Assembly (NCBI GenBank): GCA_027013145.1
Contig: JALUXX010000062.1
Location: 62,001-126,000 of the forward strand
Direction of reading: 5' to 3'
Length of the DNA: 64,000 bases
Source: Gammaproteobacteria bacterium
GTDB lineage: Bacteria; Pseudomonadota; Gammaproteobacteria; 21-64-14
The notes under the pieces are model-generated. The model worked only from the letters and a program-made list of their open reading frames with translations. It was not told the DNA's origin and ran no database searches. Below, one piece after another: positions 26,618 through 34,147 of this stretch; position 1 is the first letter of the stretch; every line of letters starts with the position of its first letter. The translations under genes and the position numbers were made by a program.

Positions 26618-27436
26618 CTATTCATATAACGTGCCTTCTGGACAAAGCAGCGACCACCAGTGCACTAATTTCTTTTCGCGGGTCGCAAACGCCCCCTCCA
26701 AGCACGCGAGCATGAGTATTTGTGCGTCTAGCACGTCATGTTCCATCTTCTCGAAGATCGACGGATTACCAAGATCCGGCTTTATTCCTTGATGCCGGAC
26801 AAACACATCTAGGGCGAACAGAAGTTGAACCTGTAACCACCGGTATAGCGCCCAAGATTCGTCTACTAATTCGGCTGGCGGTAAAGCTGTCTCGCCGGGC
26901 GGCGGTTCGAGATTACTGTAGAAGGGCAAGAGAGAACCTGGCGCAGCTATTGCTTCTTCGGCGTCGGCGGCGGCTGCTTTTCTGTCTTCTGTGGAACCAA
27001 CCAAAACATCAGGAAAAAATGTCGGTATTAGGGACACTCGCTCGATATAGGAGCGAACATCGTTCTGCAACTCTCCTGTGTGCTCTTGAATAGCGATTAC
27101 CGCCTCCGGAGGTAGTTCGTAATTATCCTCGACGAGCGCGCTGTTGAACCGGAAATCAAAATCTCTGTTCTCGCGATGTTGCGACGGCTTTCCAGAGCGC
27201 TTTTGCGTATTCATCTCTATCCGCATGAGAGGGCCTATGTGACTTACCAAATCTACTGGATTGTTCTCTGGCGGAAACTTGGCGAAGCATCGCTTACGGG
27301 CTTCCAATCTTGTGGTGAGCAGCTCATAAAAAAGTGCGTCGGAGACGAGAAGGCGGGTGGTGCCGGCCAGCTCTCGTACTAGGGAAGTGGAAATTCCCTG
27401 AAGGTAGGATTTATCGACAACGATCGGTGTCTTCAT
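26618..27436 (-). CDS. PIN-like cassette protein, unknown function
   Basis: A 272-residue protein. The start IVVDKSYLQG, the LLVSDALFYELL stretch and the end region HDVLDAQILMLACLEGAFAT followed by REKKL resemble the acidic sites and the T-R-D/E-K turn of PIN-type ribonucleases, but the middle is unlike usual PIN toxins and carries a long helical insert. It may be a PIN-like nuclease. The ATG is only 4 bases after a GTTAGCT core, so the gene depends on transcription and perhaps translation from upstream. Low G+C and rare codons support recent acquisition. Confidence 0.7.
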   Translation of the reverse strand: MKTPIVVDKSYLQGISTSLVRELAGTTRLLVSDALFYELLTTRLEARKRCFAKFPPENNPVDLVSHIGPLMRIEMNTQKRSGKPSQHRENRDFDFRFNSALVEDNYELPPEAVIAIQEHTGELQNDVRSYIERVSLIPTFFPDVLVGSTEDRKAAAADAEEAIAAPGSLLPFYSNLEPPPGETALPPAELVDESWALYRWLQVQLLFALDVFVRHQGIKPDLGNPSIFEKMEHDVLDAQILMLACLEGAFATREKKLVHWWSLLCPEGTLYE

Positions 27437-27439
27437 GCC

Positions 27440-27500
27440 AGCTAACGATTAAGGCCAGCCGCGCGGCTTTGCCGCGTCGGCCTGGGCCGCGTTGTTATGT
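27440..27500 (-). other. attC: attC site after membrane-protein cassette
   Basis: The minus strand starts with ACATAAC, which contains the stop of the gene at 27495, then GGCCGACGCGGC, loop AAA, GCCGCGCGGCTGGCC, and the core GTTAGCT. The arms pair with bulged bases on one side. ACATAAC is the exact complement of the core at 28077-28083 that begins the same cassette. Confidence 0.78.
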
Positions 27501-28055
27501 TGCTAACCAACCGATAACCTCAAACAGAAAGTAACCCAAGGTAATGATGCCAGTTACGATAAGAACCCAAATAAGCTTCTGGACCCAGGGCTTAATCTGA
27601 GGCTGCAGAAGCACATTAACAACTTTGGCTGGACCACTGTCTGACTCGATATGCGTGTTCACTTTCTCCCATGTATCCGGTGCAAAATAGAGATAGTTAA
27701 CTGACACTTGTTTTTTGGGTATTAGGGTGGGAAATACAATCTCCTTCCCTCCGCCAGGCAAGTCGCGTATTTCATATGACACGTCTGGATAGACGTTTAC
27801 ATTGGGTAGAAAATTATGGCCGAGTCGAACGTTCGCCGCGGCTTTGCGTCCCATATTCTTTATAATTACTGAGTGTGTATTTACAATTGTTCCCGGCGTT
27901 CCGTCTTCTTGCGGTTCTAGCTGATGCGCCGAAATGAACCCCAAGTGAGCAATAAGCTTTGGGCGACTTTCTAGAAGGTGATTTATTAATGCACCAACGA
28001 ACAAAGTGAGAATCGGCATTCCCACTGCTATCGCCAAGCTCCAATCGATAGTCAT
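27495..28055 (-). CDS. Cassette-encoded two-TM membrane protein
   Basis: A 186-residue protein of unknown function. A membrane helix lies near 6-25 and another near 160-182; between them is a soluble beta-rich domain with IIKNMGRKAAANVRLGHNF, which resembles conserved 'alternative membrane' or immunoglobulin-like folds but is not identified. The ATG at 28055 follows AGGGGA and lies about 20 bp inside the first core site. A longer frame starts at 28088, but that start would lie outside the cassette. Low G+C. Confidence 0.7.
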   Translation of the reverse strand: MTIDWSLAIAVGMPILTLFVGALINHLLESRPKLIAHLGFISAHQLEPQEDGTPGTIVNTHSVIIKNMGRKAAANVRLGHNFLPNVNVYPDVSYEIRDLPGGGKEIVFPTLIPKKQVSVNYLYFAPDTWEKVNTHIESDSGPAKVVNVLLQPQIKPWVQKLIWVLIVTGIITLGYFLFEVIGWLAT

Positions 28056-28076
28056 TCCCCTAAATGTCTCCTTGCA

Positions 28077-28083
28077 ACATAAC
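28077..28083 (-). other. First cassette core site, GTTATGT
   Basis: Core site that begins the first cassette. Its complement recurs as the outer box of the attC at 27494-27500. The stretch upstream (higher coordinates) does not fold as a clear attC and no attI is recognised. Confidence 0.6.
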
Positions 28084-28508
28084 GACAATTAGACGGATCA
28101 ACCGCGGTTAACGGCGACCGTATATCGGCGGCAGGGAGGAAATTGACGCTTGGAATGAGCATGTTGGCCGCGCTCCCGGCGATGGGCCTCGGTTGAATAT
28201 AGGGCAAAGTGACGGGTTATTGAATATTCGGTGGGATGGCGGTCTATTGCGCGAACGTTGAATCGAATAATGGGCGGGTTAACAGCAGGTTACGGAGTGC
28301 TGGTGGGGCGGGCGTTTTTACGGGTGTACAGGCGCTTTTCGGGGACAGTATACCCATTCCGATGGTCGGGCCCTCGGGGGCGAACGTTGCGCCTCCGGGG
28401 TGGGCGGCTACCCGGGAGGCGGACCACGGGCGCGGAGACGACACCTGTTTGCGTACGTTTTGGGGTGCGGGTGGTGGGGACCGTCCCGAAAAGAATCGGT
28501 CGACCGCT
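28084..28508. other. Intergenic stretch with no recognised feature
   Basis: About 425 bases between the cassette array and ygfB. A 10-base palindrome AACCGCGGTT and several open frames are present, but none has a ribosome site or a familiar protein pattern. It may hold the degraded left-over of an attI or a lost cassette. Confidence 0.5.
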
Positions 28509-29066
28509 TTAATGCACGGTGCCGGCCGGTCCCGCCGCCGGGGGGTTGAGCGTTTCGTAGACGAGCAGGGTTCCCATGCGCAGGTATTCGACGATCTCGG
28601 TATAGGCGGCCTCGTCCTCCTCACCGCTCGCGGGGGCGAAGCCGACGCGGGTGATCTCGGCGACGTCCTGGAGGAATTCGCCGATCTCGCCGCCGCGGGC
28701 CGCCTCATCGCTGAGGTCTCCCAGGCCGAGGCCGGCGAGGAAGCCTTCGCCCCATTGACCCAGGGCGCGGGCGCGTTCGGGGAGCGGGGCGGCGTCGTCG
28801 GGGAGCAGGGGATGGAAGCTCAGGCCGCCGCCGGTGAGTTCGTCGCGGGTGCTGCGCCACAGGGCATCGAGCGGCGCCGGCACGGTGCCCGCGCGCGGTG
28901 CGGGCCCGAGGATCTGTTCGAACCACGGCTCGGGGTCGCCGGCGCCGCGGGCGCAGACGAGACCGCACAGCAGTCCGTGCGCCTCGGCGGGGCCGGATTC
29001 GGCGTCGGCGGCCGCGAGCGAATCGCGCACGGCGGTGTATGCGGGTGTCGGATGCGGGTCGTCCAT
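28509..29066 (-). CDS. ygfB: YgfB-family protein (UPF0149)
   Basis: A 185-residue protein of the UPF0149/YgfB family. Marks are AHGLLCGLVCARG near residues 29-41, the FLAGLGLGDLSDEA segment and the C-terminal EYLRMGTLLVYETLN. In Pseudomonas, YgfB affects ampDh3 expression and beta-lactam response; the general role is unclear. In most gammaproteobacteria ygfB is followed by pepP and ubiH; here the next thing downstream is the cassette island. The ATG overlaps the stop of the gene upstream. Confidence 0.9.
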   Translation of the reverse strand: MDDPHPTPAYTAVRDSLAAADAESGPAEAHGLLCGLVCARGAGDPEPWFEQILGPAPRAGTVPAPLDALWRSTRDELTGGGLSFHPLLPDDAAPLPERARALGQWGEGFLAGLGLGDLSDEAARGGEIGEFLQDVAEITRVGFAPASGEEDEAAYTEIVEYLRMGTLLVYETLNPPAAGPAGTVH

Positions 29067-29377
29067 CAGAATCGCTCGATGCGTGCCTCGTAGGGAAACA
29101 GCAGCAGCCGGTAGAGCCGGCCGCCGATCTGTACGTGCGATCCGACCGGTGCCGCGAGCGGGATCCGCGCATCGGCGCCCGCGGACATTCCGAGCAGGCC
29201 GAAGCGGCGCGCGCGGACCAGGTCTTCGAGCAGCGCGGCCAACTCGGCGCGATCGACCTCGCCGGTGTTGTCGACGATGCGGCAGGTGCGTCCGGTGTGC
29301 GTGCGCCCTTCCACCGCGTGGGCGTCCCGGTGAGCGGGGCTTTCGCCGCGGGATCGGTCGGGTTTGTCGTCGGCCAT
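29066..29377 (-). CDS. Hypothetical protein upstream of ygfB
   Basis: A roughly 103-residue protein of unknown function, probably co-translated with ygfB since its stop overlaps the ygfB ATG. The first 35 residues are polar and charged; the rest, from CRIVDNTGEVDRAELAALL to the end, looks like a small folded domain ending LYRLLLFPYEARIERF. I chose the ATG at 29377; an ATG at 29419 is also in frame. Confidence 0.55.
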   Translation of the reverse strand: MADDKPDRSRGESPAHRDAHAVEGRTHTGRTCRIVDNTGEVDRAELAALLEDLVRARRFGLLGMSAGADARIPLAAPVGSHVQIGGRLYRLLLFPYEARIERF

Positions 29378-29546
29378 CGGGACGGGCTCCGGTGCGCGCC
29401 GGTACGCCGGGTCCCGCACGCGCCGCCGCGTTGCCCGGCTGGGGCGGCGGCGACCGTTCGCGGCGTCGCCCCGGGGCGCGCGCGCTCGCCGGCAACCCTA
29501 TGGTAACACTAGCGGAAATCAGCCCCAAGGCGGGATGGTGCGGGCG

Positions 29547-29575
29547 TTGACCCGTACCCGCACCGGTTCTATAGT
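29547..29575 (+). promoter_or_regulatory. Promoter predicting a leaderless mRNA
   Basis: TTGACC (29547-29552), a 17-base spacer and TATAGT (29570-29575). The -10 box ends six bases before the ATG at 29582, so the expected start point falls on or next to the A of that ATG. Confidence 0.7.
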
Positions 29576-29581
29576 GAACCC

Positions 29582-29827
29582 ATGGCAGACGACGCATCCA
29601 AGACGTCCAACGGCGCCGATCCGGTCGAGGCGGAGTTCCGCCGCCTCGAGCAGCGGGTGGAGGAGTTGGTGCGCCTGTGCGGGCAGTTGAAGGAGGAGAA
29701 CCGGGGCCTGCGCGCGCGCGTCGAGGCGCTCACCGGCGAGCGGGCGCAGCTCCTGCAGCGCAACGAGATGGCGCGCAACCGGGTCGAGTCGATCGTCAGC
29801 CGCCTGCGCGTGATGGAGCACGGCTGA
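29582..29827 (+). CDS. ZapB-like coiled-coil protein (TIGR02449)
   Basis: An 81-residue protein that is nearly all coiled coil (about 17-75, FRRLEQRVEELVRLCGQLKE and on). Its position directly before zapA and its pattern fit the TIGR02449 family, thought to work with ZapA at the division ring much like ZapB. The ATG has no ribosome site because the -10 box of the promoter lies immediately in front; translation is probably leaderless. zapA follows with no gap. Confidence 0.82.
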   Translation: MADDASKTSNGADPVEAEFRRLEQRVEELVRLCGQLKEENRGLRARVEALTGERAQLLQRNEMARNRVESIVSRLRVMEHG

Positions 29828-30142
29828 GTGGACGCCAAGACCGCGGCGGTCTCGGTGCAGATCCTCGACAAGGAATACTTGGTCGCGTGCCCGGAGGACG
29901 AGCGCGACGACCTGATGCGCACGGCCCGCTTTCTCAACGGGCGGATGCGCGAGATCCGCGACAGCGGGAAGGTGATCGGCATGGATCGGATCGCGGTGAT
30001 GGCCGCGCTGAACATCGCCCATGACCTCCTGCAGCAGCAGTCGCAGGGAGCGCGCTACGGGCGCAGCTTCGGGACCCGCGTACGCGCCCTGCGCGAGCGG
30101 GTGGACGCGGTGTTGCATCAGGACCGGCAGCTCGAACTGTAG
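29828..30142 (+). CDS. zapA: Cell division protein ZapA
   Basis: A 104-residue FtsZ-ring-associated protein that bundles FtsZ filaments. It has the start VSVQILDKEYLVACPEDER, then DLMRTARFLNGRM and AVMAALNIAHDLL, ending in a coiled coil. The GTG start directly follows the TGA of the upstream gene, so translation is coupled. 6S RNA follows, the usual gammaproteobacterial order. Confidence 0.93.
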   Translation: MDAKTAAVSVQILDKEYLVACPEDERDDLMRTARFLNGRMREIRDSGKVIGMDRIAVMAALNIAHDLLQQQSQGARYGRSFGTRVRALRERVDAVLHQDRQLEL

Positions 30143-30179
30143 TCGGGTTGCGGTCCGAGAGGGTCGCGTTTTTCGGTTC

Positions 30180-30367
30180 GGCATCTCCTGCGGTGTTCGA
30201 GGCGGGGTCTGGAGAATCCTTGGCCCTATCGTGACGCCCCGGGGACGGACCGCCGGCGTTGTGTGCAGGTCCGCCTTCGTGCGGAAAGCCTGATTCGCCG
30301 GCCGATGTCCCCACCTGAACCCGGTGGTTCAAGGGCGATGGCCCCCACGGCACCGGCGGGAGATGCC
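30180..30367 (+). ncRNA. ssrS: 6S RNA
   Basis: RNA that binds the sigma-70 RNA polymerase holoenzyme by imitating an open promoter. The ends GGCATCTCC (30180-30188) and GGAGATGCC (closing at 30367) pair as the terminal stem. The 3' half CACCTGAACC-GGTGGTTCAAGGG matches the corresponding part of E. coli 6S, and a GGACCGCC stem stands where E. coli has GGTCCGTCC. About 188 nt (E. coli 184). It starts 37 bp after zapA, the standard place. Exact ends are approximate. Confidence 0.88.
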
Positions 30368-30423
30368 CTCAAATTCAGGGCGGTCGCCGCGCATCGGCGG
30401 CCGCCGTCCGGGACGATGAATCC

Positions 30424-31950
30424 ATGCTGATCTTCGAACGCTCGCGCCCCGGGCGCTGCAACCGCGCCCAGCTCCCGCCCGAGGGCGACCTCGAGGGTAT
30501 CCCGGCGGCGCTGCGCCGCCGCGACCGCGCCGGCCTGCCGGAGGTGTCCGAGCTCGACGTCGTGCGCCACTACACGCGCCTGTCGCAGAAGAACTTCTCG
30601 ATCGACACGCACTTCTACCCGCTCGGGTCGTGCACCATGAAGTACAACCCGCGCGCGGCCAATCACCTGGCGATGCTGCCGGGCTTTCTCGCGCGCCACC
30701 CGCACGCGCACGAGTCGCTGAGCCAGGGGTTCATGGCCTGCCTGTTCGAGCTGCAGGAGATCCTCCAGGAGGTCAGCGGGCTGCAGCGCGTGTCGCTCGC
30801 GCCGATGGCCGGGGCCCAGGGCGAGTTCGCCGGGGTCGCGATGATCCGCGCCTATCACGAGGCCCGGGGCGATACCGAGCGCTGCGAGATGCTCGTCCCC
30901 GACGCCGCGCACGGCACCAATCCGGCCTCGGCGGCGATGTGCGGCTACACGGTGCGCGAGATCCCCACCGACGCCGAGGGCGACGTCGACCTCGATGCCC
31001 TGCGCGCGGCGGTCGGTCCGCGGACCGCCGGGTTGATGCTGACCAATCCCTCCACGCTCGGGGTGTTCGAGCGCCGCATCAGCGCGATCGCCGACATCGT
31101 GCACGAGGCGGGCGGGCTGCTCTACTACGACGGCGCCAACCTCAATGCGATCCTCGGCAAGGTGCGCCCGGGCGACATGGGCTTCGACGTCATCCACATG
31201 AACCTGCACAAGACCTTCTCCACGCCGCACGGCGGGGGCGGTCCGGGCGCCGGTCCGGTGGCGGCGGGCGCGCGCCTGGAGCCGTTCCTGCCGGTGCCGA
31301 TGGTCGCCTGCGAGCGCGGCGAGTACCGCTGGCTGACGGCGCGCGAGCGCCCGCAGAGCATCGGGCCGATGTCGGCCTTCGCGGGCAACGCCGGCGTGCT
31401 GCTGCGCGCCTACGTCTACGCGCGCCTGCTCGGGCGGCGCGGGATGGAGCGGGTCGCGGAGTACTCGGTGCTGAACGCGAACTACCTGCTCGCGCGGCTG
31501 CGCGCGGCGGGGTTCCAGCCGGCCTATCCGCGCCGGCGCGCGACCCACGAGTTCATCATCACGCTGCGGCGCGAGGCGCGCGAACCCGGGGTGCGCGCGA
31601 TGGACGTCGCCAAGCGCCTGCTCGATTACGGCTTCCACGCCCCGACGACCTATTTTCCGCTGCTCGTCCCCGAGTGCCTGCTGATCGAGCCCACGGAGAC
31701 CGAGTCGCGCGAGACCCTGGACGCCTTCGCCGACGTCATGGCGCGTATCCTCGAGGAGGCCCGGGAGAACCCCGACCGCGTGCGCGGTGCGCCGTATACG
31801 CTGCCCGTGCGCCGGCTCGACGATGTGCGCGCCGCGCGCGAGCCCGACCTCGTCTGGGCGGGCGCCGATCAGCCGGCGGCGGCGAGCGCGCCCTCCAGTT
31901 CGGCCGCCGCGGTGATGGGCGCCGAGCAGGACGTGCCGCGACAGAGGTAG
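30424..31950 (+). CDS. gcvPB: Glycine dehydrogenase subunit 2
   Basis: One half of the split P-protein of the glycine cleavage system, which decarboxylates glycine with pyridoxal phosphate. Of 508 residues, [26 protein letters not shown] and [16 protein letters not shown] are family motifs; the PLP lysine is K263. The protein usually needs subunit 1 (gcvPA) and the T and H proteins; none is in the window. After DLVW it carries about 30 extra Ala/Ser-rich residues, and its last 82 bases overlap the convergent gene. Confidence 0.93.
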   Translation: MLIFERSRPGRCNRAQLPPEGDLEGIPAALRRRDRAGLPEVSELDVVRHYTRLSQKNFSIDTHFYPLGSCTMKYNPRAANHLAMLPGFLARHPHAHESLSQGFMACLFELQEILQEVSGLQRVSLAPMAGAQGEFAGVAMIRAYHEARGDTERCEMLVPDAAHGTNPASAAMCGYTVREIPTDAEGDVDLDALRAAVGPRTAGLMLTNPSTLGVFERRISAIADIVHEAGGLLYYDGANLNAILGKVRPGDMGFDVIHMNLHKTFSTPHGGGGPGAGPVAAGARLEPFLPVPMVACERGEYRWLTARERPQSIGPMSAFAGNAGVLLRAYVYARLLGRRGMERVAEYSVLNANYLLARLRAAGFQPAYPRRRATHEFIITLRREAREPGVRAMDVAKRLLDYGFHAPTTYFPLLVPECLLIEPTETESRETLDAFADVMARILEEARENPDRVRGAPYTLPVRRLDDVRAAREPDLVWAGADQPAAASAPSSSAAAVMGAEQDVPRQR

Positions 31951-33929
31951 GCGGTCACCCCGGGGCCGGCGCGGCGCGCTGCGAGCGCCGGCGGCAGGTC
32001 CGCGGCGTCGTCCGGGATCGCCACGCTCATCCGCCCGGGCGCGTAGGGGCGCGCGCAACGCGCCCACCACGCCTCGAGTTCGCGCCCGCGCCCGCGCAGC
32101 ACCACCGTCTCCGGGGGCGAGAGCGATTCCTCCAGTGCGCCGAGCAGGCTGAGGTAGGCGTAGGGGGCCTGGCGCACGACGGGTCCGGCCGCCTGCAGCG
32201 TGCGCGCCGCCGCGTCCAGGTAGCGGGGCTCCCCGATCAGGTGTCCGAGGCGCGCGAGGGCGCGCGCGGCGACGCCGTTGCCGGCGGGCGTGGAGTCGTC
32301 GCTCCACGGTTTCGGGCGCTGGATGAGGCGTTCGTGGTCGTCGGCCGTGAAGTAGAAGCCGCCGCGCCCGCGGTCCTCGAAGTGCTCGAGCAGCGCGTCG
32401 GCCAGCGCGCGCGCGAAATCCAGATCCTCCGCGCGCCAGCGCAGTTGCAGGAGTTCGAGCAGCGCGTCGAGCAGGAAGGCGTAGTCGTCGAGATAAGCGT
32501 CGAGGTGCGCGCGCCCGTCGCGGCAGGTGGCGAGCAGGCGCCCGTCCCGCCACAGCACCGTGCGCACGAAGGCGAGCGCACGCTCCGCCGAGGCGAGCAG
32601 TTCGGGCGCGTCGAGGTGACGCGCGGCGATGCACAGCCCGCGGATCATGAGCGCGTTCCAGCTCGTGAGGATCTTCTCGTCGCGCCCCGGGCGCACGCGC
32701 CCCTCGCGGGCGGCGAACAGGCGCCCGCGCGCCGCCGTCAGGCGCGTGCGGACCTCGTCGGCGGAGATCCCGAGCGCGGCGGCGACCGCGTCGGGTTCGC
32801 GCGCCACGCGCAGGTGCCAGCGGCCCTCGAAGTTCGGCGCGCCGTCGAGCCCGTAGTGGAGTTCGGCCGCGGCGTATTCCCCGGCGTCGAGGCAGGCCCG
32901 GACCTCGTCGCGCGCCCACACGTAGAAGCGGCCCTCTTCGCCTTCGGAATCCGCGTCCAGGGTCGAGTAGTAGCCGCCCGCGGGCGACTGCATCTCGCGC
33001 ATGACCCACTCGGCGGTCTGTACCGCGACCTCGCGCAGGCGTGCCTCTCCGGTCGCGGCCCAGGCCTCGGCGTAGAGGGCGAGCAGCGGGCCGTTGTCGT
33101 AGAGCATCTTCTCGAAGTGTGGGATCTCCCAGCGCTCGTCGACCGAATAGCGGCAGAAACCCCCGCCGAGCTGGTCATAGAGCCCGCCCGCGGCCATCGC
33201 CAGCAGGGTGTGCAGCGCCGCGCCCCGCGCCTCGTCGTCGCCGGCCGCGGCGCGGCGCAGCAGGAAATCGATGCTCGTGGGGTGGGGGAACTTCGGCGCC
33301 CCGCCGAAACCGCCGTGACGGCGGTCGTAGCTGCGCAGGAGCTGTGCGCGCGCCTCGTCGAGGACCTCGGGGCCGGGGATCGCGCCTTCGCCCGCGCCCG
33401 CGCCGGCGAGCGCTTCCAGCGCCTCGACCACGGCGGCGCCCTGGCGCCGGATCTCGGCGCGGTGTTCGGGGTAGAAGGCGGCCACGCGTTGGAGCAGGTC
33501 GCGGAAGGCCGGCAGGCCGTGGCGCGGGGCCGGGGGGAAGTAGGTCCCGGCGAAGAACGGGGTATGGTCGTCGTGGGTGAGGAAGACGGTGAGCGGCCAG
33601 CCTCCGGGGCGCTGCGTGAGGAGCTGGTGGGCGTTCTGATAGATCCGGTCGAGGTCCGGCCGCTCCTCGCGATCGACCTTGATGTTGACGAACAGGCGGT
33701 TCATCAACGCCGCCGTCTCCGGATCCTCGAACGATTCATGGGCCATGACGTGGCACCAGTGGCACGCCGAATAGCCGATCGAGAGCAGGATGGGGCGCTG
33801 CTCGCGCGCCGCCCGCTCCAGGGCCTCCGGTCCCCAGGGATACCAGTCCACCGGGTTGCCGGCGTGCTGGAGCAGGTAGGGGCTGGTCTCGCCGGCCAGC
33901 CGGTTGGCGGCGTTCGCGCTTGCGCTCAT
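31869..33929 (-). CDS. DUF255 thioredoxin-domain protein (YyaL type)
   Basis: A 686-residue protein of the DUF255/SSP411 family: an N-terminal thioredoxin-like domain with [18 protein letters not shown] (Cys56 and Cys59) followed by a large alpha/alpha toroid like N-acylglucosamine epimerase and glycosidases. Family members are widespread but no reaction is firmly assigned. The ATG at 33929 follows GGAG by six bases. It is divergent from the SulP gene and convergent with gcvPB, overlapping it by 82 bp. Confidence 0.9.
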   Translation of the reverse strand: MSASANAANRLAGETSPYLLQHAGNPVDWYPWGPEALERAAREQRPILLSIGYSACHWCHVMAHESFEDPETAALMNRLFVNIKVDREERPDLDRIYQNAHQLLTQRPGGWPLTVFLTHDDHTPFFAGTYFPPAPRHGLPAFRDLLQRVAAFYPEHRAEIRRQGAAVVEALEALAGAGAGEGAIPGPEVLDEARAQLLRSYDRRHGGFGGAPKFPHPTSIDFLLRRAAAGDDEARGAALHTLLAMAAGGLYDQLGGGFCRYSVDERWEIPHFEKMLYDNGPLLALYAEAWAATGEARLREVAVQTAEWVMREMQSPAGGYYSTLDADSEGEEGRFYVWARDEVRACLDAGEYAAAELHYGLDGAPNFEGRWHLRVAREPDAVAAALGISADEVRTRLTAARGRLFAAREGRVRPGRDEKILTSWNALMIRGLCIAARHLDAPELLASAERALAFVRTVLWRDGRLLATCRDGRAHLDAYLDDYAFLLDALLELLQLRWRAEDLDFARALADALLEHFEDRGRGGFYFTADDHERLIQRPKPWSDDSTPAGNGVAARALARLGHLIGEPRYLDAAARTLQAAGPVVRQAPYAYLSLLGALEESLSPPETVVLRGRGRELEAWWARCARPYAPGRMSVAIPDDAADLPPALAARRAGPGVTAYLCRGTSCSAPITAAAELEGALAAAG

Positions 33930-34147
33930 CGGGTCTCCGCGGGCATTTCCGAGTCGGTCGCTCAAGTATACGGGCGGGGCCGCGCGCGTGTCTGCCGCAC
34001 GCGGCGCGGGGTTTTGTCCGCGGGGACCGCTTTGCTATCCTGGGCGGCCGTTGTTCCGGAGCCGTTTCCCCGCCACGCCCGGCGTTCGGGATCGGCGCGG
34101 CCGCCCGGCGCGGCGGCGAGGAGAGCGGGCGCGGCGGGAGGGGACGG

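Larger units (their letters stand above)
25746..28083 (-). mobile_element. Integron-type gene-cassette array without integrase
   Basis: A run of minus-strand genes of low G+C, each followed directly by an attC-like fold. The boundaries are core sites GTTATGT (28077-28083), GTTAGCT (27440-27446), GTTATGC (26519-26525) and perhaps GTTACGA (25746-25752), read on the minus strand. The outer box of each attC matches the complement of the same cassette's upstream core: ACATAAC exactly, AGCCAAC with one mismatch, GTATAAC with one mismatch. This is the pattern left by integron cassettes. No integrase gene or clear attI is in the window, so it looks like a cassette cluster lacking an integrase. The lipoprotein gene at 25310 may be a further cassette. 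Confidence 0.7.

Noticed and set aside
28084-28200. attI site or integrase gene beside the array
   Set aside because: No integrase coding sequence and no clear attI pattern can be seen; only a bare core site remains.
28231-28512. Two overlapping frames in the gap before ygfB
   Set aside because: No ribosome site, no recognisable motif, biased composition; they are better read as non-coding.
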